Under the pieces are notes generated by a model. The model ran no database searches. It saw nothing but the letters and a program-made list of their open reading frames with translations, and was not told where the DNA came from. Positions 6,432-10,815 of a DNA stretch of 10,815 bases are shown here, in pieces; the stretch's first letter is position 1, and every line of letters starts with the position of its first letter. Origin of the DNA: an uncultured Oscillospiraceae bacterium (GTDB lineage Bacteria; Bacillota; Clostridia; Oscillospirales; Ruminococcaceae); NCBI GenBank assembly GCA_905212515.1, contig CAJMEU010000097.1:1-10815 (forward strand), given 5' to 3'. The position numbers were made by a program, and so were the translations under genes.

Positions 6432-7836
6432 AGAAGCGGAAATACAAAAACGGGCTGTTGGTGGCGTCCACCATATAGGCGATGGTCACCAGGAACACGG
6501 CCGCCAGCACCAGGCCCCGCACCAGGGTGTGCTTTTTCAAAAAGCCGTAAACACGGGGGGTCAGCGTGGTGCAGCACAGCACCGATACCGCCAGCAGCAC
6601 ACCGTAGTTGCGCAGATAATACAGCGCCGACACGCCGCCTGAAGGCAAAAACAGCTTTTGCAGCAGCAGGGGAAGGGACACGCCGTAGTCGCTGCCCACA
6701 AACAGCGCCCAGCCGATGATCACCAGCACCATCGTGTAGACATGGGGCCATACCTTGCCCTTTTTCAAATGGGGCAGCAGCCAGATCTTCTCGATCATCA
6801 GCAGCACGCAGTAGTACAGGCCCCAGAAGATGAAGTTCCAGTTGGCGCCGTGCCAGAACCCGGTGAGGAACCACACCACGGCGATGTTGAGCAGCTGCCG
6901 GCGCAGGCCCCTGCGGTTGCCGCCCAGGGGGATGTACACGTATTCCCGGAACCAGCCGGACAGCGTCATGTGCCAGCGGCGCCAGAACTCGGTGATGCTT
7001 TTGGAGATATAGGGCAGGTTGAAGTTGTCCGGAAAGTCGAAGCCCAGCATTTTTCCCATGCCGATGCCCATCATCGAGTAACCGGAAAAATCGAAATAGA
7101 TAAGGAACGAATAGGCGATAATGCCCAGCCACACAAGCCCCGTGGAGGCATTGGCCAGCCCGATGGCGCTGCCCGCGGAAGACTGGCCCACGATGTCGTA
7201 CCACAATTTCGAGATGCCGTCGGCCAGCAGCACCTTTTTGGCCAGGCCGAAAATGAACAGGGAAATGCCCTCGTCGATGCGGTCCAGGGTCACGCGGTCT
7301 TTGTAGATGTGCAGCCGGTCGGACACGTCGCGGTATTTCACAATGGGCCCGGCGATCAGCTGCGGGAACATCACCACATAGGCGCCGAAATCGATCAGGT
7401 TGTGCTCGGCGTCCACGTCGCCGCGGTACACGTCGATGGCATAGCTCATGGTTTGGATGGTGTAGAAGCTGATGCCCAGGGGCAAAGTCAGGCTCAGGGT
7501 GGACAGGCCCAGGCCTGTCACCGCGTTGAGGTTGGTGATGAAGAAGTTGGTGTATTTAAAAAAGCCCAGCATGCCCAAACTGCCAATGATGCTGTACAGC
7601 AAAAAGGCCTTGCGCAGCTTGGGGTTCGCACAGAACTTCTCGATGCCCAGGCCGGCGGTGTAGTTGATGAGGATGGCCGCGGCCATCACGGGGAACAGGC
7701 GCACCTCGCCCCAGGAGTAGAAGACCAGGCTGCACACAAACAAGGCCAGGTTCTTCCACTTGCCCGGCGCCAGATAATACAGCGCCAGGGTGATGGGCAG
7801 AAAGCGGAACACAAACAAAATCGTACTGAAAACCAT
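6430..7836 (-). CDS. MBOAT family membrane-bound O-acyltransferase (AlgI/DltB/PatA-like)
   Basis: This polytopic membrane protein of 468 residues is the usual AlgI-like length. It transfers an acyl group, commonly acetyl, across or at the membrane to an extracellular acceptor. Family landmarks: the FVFRFLPI opening near residues 8-15, FPQLIAGPIVKYRDV at 157-171, the conserved block ITEFWRRWHMTLSGWFREYVYIPLGG at 281-306 with His289, and the catalytic histidine His329 in LTGFWHGANWNF at 324-335. Many hydrophobic segments run along the chain, the last few after residue 370. The start ATG 7836 has AGGAG 6 bases upstream. The gene runs straight into the DHHW gene, its expected partner, and lies 98 bases after a DUF4358 lipoprotein gene. 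A terminator hairpin separates it from that first gene and I see no convincing promoter of its own, so expression probably relies on read-through. The substrate cannot be read from the sequence. Confidence 0.95.
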   Translation of the reverse strand: MVFSTILFVFRFLPITLALYYLAPGKWKNLALFVCSLVFYSWGEVRLFPVMAAAILINYTAGLGIEKFCANPKLRKAFLLYSIIGSLGMLGFFKYTNFFITNLNAVTGLGLSTLSLTLPLGISFYTIQTMSYAIDVYRGDVDAEHNLIDFGAYVVMFPQLIAGPIVKYRDVSDRLHIYKDRVTLDRIDEGISLFIFGLAKKVLLADGISKLWYDIVGQSSAGSAIGLANASTGLVWLGIIAYSFLIYFDFSGYSMMGIGMGKMLGFDFPDNFNLPYISKSITEFWRRWHMTLSGWFREYVYIPLGGNRRGLRRQLLNIAVVWFLTGFWHGANWNFIFWGLYYCVLLMIEKIWLLPHLKKGKVWPHVYTMVLVIIGWALFVGSDYGVSLPLLLQKLFLPSGGVSALYYLRNYGVLLAVSVLCCTTLTPRVYGFLKKHTLVRGLVLAAVFLVTIAYMVDATNSPFLYFRF

Positions 7837-7882
7837 AGCGTTCTCCTACACACAAAATGATGAACAGCCCCGGCAAAGCAAT

Positions 7883-7913
7883 AAAAAGGCCGGTACACGT
7901 GTCCTGTACCGGC
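7883..7913 (-). terminator. Internal terminator between the DUF4358 and MBOAT genes
   Basis: A 9-bp stem, GCCGGTACA paired with TGTACCGGC (7889-7897 with 7905-7913), has a 7-base loop. On the - strand it is followed by CTTTTTAT, a good T tract. It lies about 21 bases after the DUF4358 stop and about 46 bases before the MBOAT start, so it probably lowers expression of the downstream genes relative to the lipoprotein. Confidence 0.85.
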
Positions 7914-7934
7914 TTTCGGGGCAGCGTGCCTCGC

Positions 7935-8414
7935 TTATTTCAGCGCTTCGTCGATGGCGGTGTCCACATCGGCGTAATCCACGCCTTCACCGGCCACGGC
8001 GTACACCACATAATCGCCTTTGGCCACCACGCGGGCGTTCTTGGTCTGCTCATAGCCCACGGGGAAGTCGCTCTTGTAATTCGCACTCACGGCCAGGACG
8101 TCGTCCCGGTATTTCTCCAGGGCGGCCTTGACGGTGTCGGCTTTGCCCGCCTTGGCCTTCACCACCAGCACCGTGCCCGGCTGGCCGTTGGTAAGGGTGC
8201 GCTGGCCGGCGTACTCCTCGAAATCCTCTTCGCTCAGGCCGATCTCCCACACCACGGCGTCATCGTCAAAATCCTTGGGGTTGTCGATCTTGCACACATC
8301 GCCCACGGCCTTGGCCACGTCCGACACATTGTAGTTGGCCGAACCGCCGCTGCACGCGGCGAACAGGCACACAACAAGGCTGGCGGCCAGTAAGGCGGAA
8401 AAAATACGTTTCAT
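7935..8414 (-). CDS. DUF4358 domain lipoprotein
   Basis: The precursor has 159 residues. It has a Lys/Arg start, a hydrophobic core and a lipobox F-A-A-C with Cys21, followed by a short Gly/Ser linker; the mature protein should be anchored on the outer face of the membrane. The rest matches the DUF4358 pattern: an early V-x-D-V-A-K-A segment, VVWEIGLSEEDFEEY, a beta strand TVLVVKAKAG, a helix DTVKAALEKYRDDV, and a final YVVYAVAGE strand. No catalytic function is known. From memory, DUF4358 genes are often found beside MBOAT and DHHW genes in Clostridia, and the same grouping is seen here, so a structural or regulatory part in surface-polymer acylation is likely but unproven. The start ATG 8414 has AAGGA about 9 bases upstream. 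A good promoter lies at 8458-8486 and a terminator directly after the gene. Confidence 0.88.
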   Translation of the reverse strand: MKRIFSALLAASLVVCLFAACSGGSANYNVSDVAKAVGDVCKIDNPKDFDDDAVVWEIGLSEEDFEEYAGQRTLTNGQPGTVLVVKAKAGKADTVKAALEKYRDDVLAVSANYKSDFPVGYEQTKNARVVAKGDYVVYAVAGEGVDYADVDTAIDEALK

Positions 8415-8457
8415 AACTGTAATTCCTTTCCCTATACGCTGTTCTTTACCTTAAAGT

Positions 8458-8486
8458 ATTTTACACGACTATGGTAATATTTGCAA
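8458..8486 (-). promoter_or_regulatory. Housekeeping-type promoter of the DUF4358-MBOAT-DHHW cluster
   Basis: On the - strand, TTGCAA (8486-8481) and TAAAAT (8463-8458) are separated by exactly 17 bases. Transcription would begin about 37 bases before the DUF4358 ATG. It is divergent from the apbE promoter, whose -35 lies 71 bases away. Confidence 0.8.
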
Positions 8487-8556
8487 GGCTTTTTCTTAGG
8501 TTAAGCAAATCTTTACCGTTTATTCACAGGTTTTTGACGCCGCGGCGGGGCTCCGC

Positions 8557-8585
8557 TTGACAGAAGCGGCAAACCCACCTAGAAT
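8557..8585 (+). promoter_or_regulatory. Promoter of the apbE operon, with an inverted repeat over the -35
   Basis: TTGACA (8557-8562) and TAGAAT (8580-8585) are 17 bases apart. This is a perfect -35, and a -10 with one mismatch to consensus. The start of transcription should be near 8592, about 22 bases before the apbE ATG. CCGCTT (8553-8558) and AAGCGG (8564-8569) form a 6-bp inverted repeat centred on the -35, a possible operator. The open frame of the gene extends back to the TTG that is the -35 hexamer, so that longer start cannot be in the transcript. Confidence 0.88.
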
Positions 8586-8613
8586 TGTAACATCAATACA
8601 CAAAGGAAACGTG

Positions 8614-9666
8614 ATGCGACGGATGGATAAAATACGCAGATGGGCGGCCGGCCTTTGCGCCGCGGCCCTGGTGTGCGGCGGCGGCCTGTGGCTGTATGGC
8701 CGCAGCGCGGCGCGGCGGGAGGCAAATTCCACCCTCTTTACCATGAATACCGTGGCCACGCACCGGGCCTGGGGCCCCAAGGCCCGGCAGGCGGTGGAGG
8801 CCGTCGACGCCATGCTGGCCGCCTATGAGGACGAGTTTTCCATGTACCGCCCGTCAAGCGACATCGCGCGCATCAACGCGGCGGCGGGGCAGGCGGCGGT
8901 GGCGGTGTCTCCGGGCACTTACGAGCTACTGGAAAAGGCCAAAGCCCTGAGCGCGGCGAACCCCCATGAATTCGCGCTGACCATCGGCCCGCTGACCAGC
9001 GCCTGGGGCGTCAGCACGCCCACGCCCCGGGTGGTGCCCCCAGAGGAGCGAGCCCGATTGCTGGCCCTGGTGGACGATGGCGGCCTTATCCTGGAAAACG
9101 GCACGGCAAAACTGGCCCGGGAAGGGCAGGCCATCGACCTGGGCGGCATCGCCAAGGGCGCGGCCTGCGGCCGGGCCCGGGAAATTTACGATGCGCTGGG
9201 CGTGAAAAGCGCCCTGCTGGAGATCGGCGGCAACGTATACGCCCGCGGCCGCAAGCCGGACGGCACCCAGTTCCGCGTGGGCTTCCGCGATCCGGCCGGC
9301 ACGGCGCAAACGGCCATCGCGGCCATCTCTCTGGAAGACCAGGTGATCGCCGTCTCCGGCGGGTACGAGCGGTACTTTGAAGTGGACGGCGTGCGCTACG
9401 CCCATATCTTCGACCCCGACACCGGTGCCCCGGCGGAGAGCGACATTTTGTCCGTGGGCGTCATCCACAGCGACGGCGCCACGGCGGACTTCTATTCCAC
9501 CGCCTTGTACGTGGGCGGCATGGAGAAAGCCCTGGCTTATATGAAGCAGGGCGGCCTGGCCCTGGCGTTGGACGAAAAAGGGGAATTATACGTCTCCAGG
9601 GCACTGGAAAGCACCTTCGCCTGGGTGGAGGGCTATGAGGCGCAGTACACCCTGCATTGGGTATAG
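8614..9666 (+). CDS. apbE: FAD:protein FMN transferase, ApbE family
   Basis: ApbE cleaves FAD and attaches the FMN part covalently to a Thr or Ser of exported redox proteins. The protein has 350 residues. An N-terminal anchor at about 10-28 holds it on the outside of the membrane; its Cys21 follows a Val, so it is not a proper lipobox. Family landmarks: FTMNTVATHRAW near 42-53, MYRPSSDIARIN at 77-88, IDLGGIAKG at 174-182, LEIGGNVYA at 202-210, VSGGYERYF at 247-255, HIFDPDTG at 264-271, and the metal-binding end SDGATADFYSTAL at 286-298 with Asp292 and Thr296. The start is ATG 8614, preceded by AAAGGAA; the longer TTG start at 8557 is the -35 of the promoter and is excluded. The next gene follows after 15 bases. 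No target protein with an FMN-binding domain (such as RnfG-like) lies in the window, so the substrate must be encoded elsewhere. Confidence 0.95.
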   Translation: MRRMDKIRRWAAGLCAAALVCGGGLWLYGRSAARREANSTLFTMNTVATHRAWGPKARQAVEAVDAMLAAYEDEFSMYRPSSDIARINAAAGQAAVAVSPGTYELLEKAKALSAANPHEFALTIGPLTSAWGVSTPTPRVVPPEERARLLALVDDGGLILENGTAKLAREGQAIDLGGIAKGAACGRAREIYDALGVKSALLEIGGNVYARGRKPDGTQFRVGFRDPAGTAQTAIAAISLEDQVIAVSGGYERYFEVDGVRYAHIFDPDTGAPAESDILSVGVIHSDGATADFYSTALYVGGMEKALAYMKQGGLALALDEKGELYVSRALESTFAWVEGYEAQYTLHWV

Positions 9667-9681
9667 AAAGGAGGGCGCGCC

Positions 9682-10218
9682 ATGGACAGGCGCAGGGAAC
9701 AAACGCGCCGCGTGGCGCTGCTGGGCATGCTGTTTGCCCTGGCAATGGTGCTCTCCTGGCTGGAAGGGCTGGTGACGCCGCTGCTGGGCCTGCCGCCGGG
9801 GGTAAAGCCGGGCCTGGCCAATATCGTGGTGATGTACGCCCTGCTGTTTTTGGGCGGCCGGGAAGCGCTGGCCCTCACCGTGCTGAAAAGCGGGTTTGTG
9901 CTGCTGGTGCAGGGCGGGGCCGCGGGCTTGCTCAGCCTGGCGGGCGGCGTGTGCGCTCTGGCCGTGATGGCAGCCGTGGGCAAATGGGCCAGGCCCACGC
10001 TCTTCATCCGCTCGGTGTGCGGGGCGGTATTCCACAACCTGGGGCAGCTGGCCATGGTGAACCTGCTGCTGACGCGCTCGGTGTACACCTGGTACTACCT
10101 GCCGGTGCTGCTGGTGTCGGGCCTTATCATGGGCGCCCTCACCAGCCTCAGCCTGAAAGCGGTGCTGCCGGCCCTGGGGAAAATGCAGGGAAAAATTATT
10201 GATAAAAAATATCAATAA
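9682..10218 (+). CDS. Gx transporter family / HepT-like (heptaprenyl diphosphate synthase component I type) membrane protein
   Basis: The protein has 178 residues and about five hydrophobic segments (roughly 11-30, 44-58, 62-78, 82-100, 118-132 and 138-158, some of them short). The block GVKPGLANIVVMYALLFLGGREA at 40-62 is typical of the family annotated as Gx transporter or heptaprenyl diphosphate synthase subunit I (PF07456). The family resembles small membrane S-components of vitamin transporters more than a soluble synthase, so the synthase name is doubtful. The start ATG 9682 follows an ideal AAAGGAGGG site, 15 bases after the apbE stop, so the two are one operon. Pairing with apbE suggests a role in supplying a flavin or quinone-related cofactor to an exported redox system, which is inference. 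No GC-rich terminator follows; the stop codon overlaps a short inverted repeat (10198-10216). Confidence 0.85.
   Translation: MDRRREQTRRVALLGMLFALAMVLSWLEGLVTPLLGLPPGVKPGLANIVVMYALLFLGGREALALTVLKSGFVLLVQGGAAGLLSLAGGVCALAVMAAVGKWARPTLFIRSVCGAVFHNLGQLAMVNLLLTRSVYTWYYLPVLLVSGLIMGALTSLSLKAVLPALGKMQGKIIDKKYQ
10198..10216. repeat. Perfect 7-bp inverted repeat upstream of the rubrerythrin promoter
   Basis: ATTGATA and TATCAAT flank five A residues. The repeat overlaps the last codons and first stop base of the preceding gene and ends 6 bases before the rubrerythrin -35, centred about 50 bases before the likely transcription start. This is a position where regulators bind. Its TTGAT...ATCAA arms recall the FNR/CRP-type site, but the arms are 7 bases apart instead of 4. 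Confidence 0.6.
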
Positions 10219-10222
10219 ACAC

Positions 10223-10251
10223 TTGACATTGATTAAGAAGCGGGTTATAAT
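10223..10251 (+). promoter_or_regulatory. Consensus promoter of the rubrerythrin gene
   Basis: TTGACA (10223-10228) and TATAAT (10246-10251) are separated by 17 bases. Both hexamers and the spacing match the housekeeping sigma consensus exactly, so the gene is likely very strongly transcribed unless repressed. The start should be near 10258, giving a leader of about 59 bases with a small CAGC-GAAA-GCTG hairpin at 10262-10273. Confidence 0.95.
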
Positions 10252-10316
10252 AACAACAGAACAGCGAAAGCTGCCAACAAAAAACTTAAAAGTACATTTT
10301 ATGGAGGTAATGAACA

Positions 10317-10815
10317 ATGGCGAAATGGATCTGCACCGTATGTGGTTATGTGTATGAAGGGGAGAATCCCCCCGAGTTCTGCCCCCAGTGCAAGGCTCCG
10401 GCCTCGAAATTCAAGAAGCAGGAAGGCGAGATGACCTGGGCGGCCGAGCATGTCGTGGGCGTTGCCCAGGGCGTTGACCCCGAGATCATCGAGGGCCTGC
10501 GCATGAACTTCACCGGTGAGTGCAGCGAGGTCCGCATGTATCTGCCCATGGCCCGCGTGGCCCATCGCGAGGGTTATCCCGAGATCGGCCTCTACTGGGA
10601 AAAAGCCGCCTATGAGGAAGCCGAGCACGCGGCCAAATTCGCCGAGCTGCTGGGCGAAGTGGTGACCGACAGCACCAAGAAGAACCTGGAGATGCGCGTG
10701 GAAGCCGAGAACGGCGCCACCGCCGGCAAGTTCGAGCTGGCCAAAAAGGCCAAAGAGCAGGGCCTGGACGCCATCCATGACACCGTGCACGAGATGGCCC
10801 GCGACGAGGCCCGCC
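10317..10815 (+). CDS. Reverse rubrerythrin (rubredoxin domain first), partial at window end
   Basis: The frame is open from ATG 10317 to the window edge, giving 166 residues so far, and is cut by the edge rather than by a stop. Residues 1-35 are a rubredoxin-type iron site with C6-TV-C9 and C22-PQ-C25. From about residue 40 a ferritin-like four-helix diiron domain follows, with likely ligands Glu68 (GEC), Glu101 and His104 (EEAEHAAKF), Glu129/Glu131 and the final ARDEAR segment. Rubredoxin before the diiron domain is the order of the clostridial 'reverse rubrerythrin', an NADH-linked peroxide and oxygen reductase in the cytosol of anaerobes. GGAGG at 10303-10307 lies 9 bases upstream of the start. 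An ATG at 10301 is in another frame and overlaps the ribosome site. The perfect promoter and an upstream inverted repeat suggest abundant, possibly redox-controlled expression. Only the last few residues should be missing. Confidence 0.95.
   Translation, partial: MAKWICTVCGYVYEGENPPEFCPQCKAPASKFKKQEGEMTWAAEHVVGVAQGVDPEIIEGLRMNFTGECSEVRMYLPMARVAHREGYPEIGLYWEKAAYEEAEHAAKFAELLGEVVTDSTKKNLEMRVEAENGATAGKFELAKKAKEQGLDAIHDTVHEMARDEAR

Noticed and set aside
5232..7860. Long plus-strand frames opposite the DHHW and MBOAT genes (391 and 400 codons)
   Set aside because: The DHHW and MBOAT genes on the other strand carry clear catalytic motifs. The plus-strand frames have none and start inside terminator or AT-rich sequence.
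7837..7882. Candidate separate promoter for the MBOAT gene on the minus strand (TTGCTT with ATTTTG)
   Set aside because: The hexamers are poor and the implied transcription start would fall in the ribosome binding site.
10301..10316. ATG 10301 as an upstream start of the rubrerythrin gene
   Set aside because: It is in a different frame from the rubredoxin domain and overlaps the GGAGG ribosome site that serves ATG 10317.

Overview
The window reads as a chromosomal segment of a spore-forming, anaerobic, GC-rich member of the Clostridia, most likely from the Oscillospiraceae/Ruminococcaceae group of gut bacteria. The evidence is a clostridial-type sipL-spoIVA spore-coat pair, a rubredoxin-first ('reverse') rubrerythrin, a DUF4358/MBOAT/DHHW cell-envelope set, strong GGAGG ribosome binding sites and GC-rich coding sequence. 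The species assignment is inference. No tRNA, rRNA, CRISPR array, insertion sequence or phage gene is visible.

Layout. (1) At 1-121 is the last codons of an unidentified + strand gene and its strong terminator. (2) At 198-3210 (+) is a two-gene sporulation operon, sipL then spoIVA, closed by a hairpin at 3221-3254 that also serves the convergent gene. (3) At 3263-5019 (-) are an orphan solute-binding lipoprotein and, upstream of it, a small secreted four-cysteine protein with no normal start codon. A terminator-like hairpin separates the two, and they sit in and beside an AT-rich patch at about 4680-5264. (4) At 5265-8414 (-) is an envelope-modification cluster. It has a DUF4358 lipoprotein, an MBOAT membrane O-acyltransferase and a DHHW (AlgX/AlgJ-like, SGNH-type) protein, driven by a good promoter at 8458-8486, with one terminator after the first gene and another after the last. 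(5) At 8557-10218 (+), divergent from that cluster, is an operon of an ApbE-type flavin transferase and a small Gx-transporter/HepT-like membrane protein. (6) From 10317 (+) a reverse rubrerythrin runs off the end of the window behind a promoter that matches consensus exactly at both hexamers.

How the genes work together. SipL and SpoIVA are physical partners that anchor coat assembly on the forespore. MBOAT and DHHW proteins normally act as a pair that moves acyl groups across the membrane onto a surface polymer. ApbE attaches FMN to exported redox proteins, and its membrane partner may help supply a cofactor or its precursor. The rubrerythrin detoxifies peroxide and oxygen.

I found no clear-cut new system. 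The best leads are the non-AUG small secreted protein gene in the AT-rich patch, the terminators placed inside two minus-strand transcription units, and the operator-like inverted repeats next to the apbE and rubrerythrin promoters. The longest intergenic gap, 5020-5264, is shorter than 300 bases; it holds a probable promoter, nested palindromes and a terminator.
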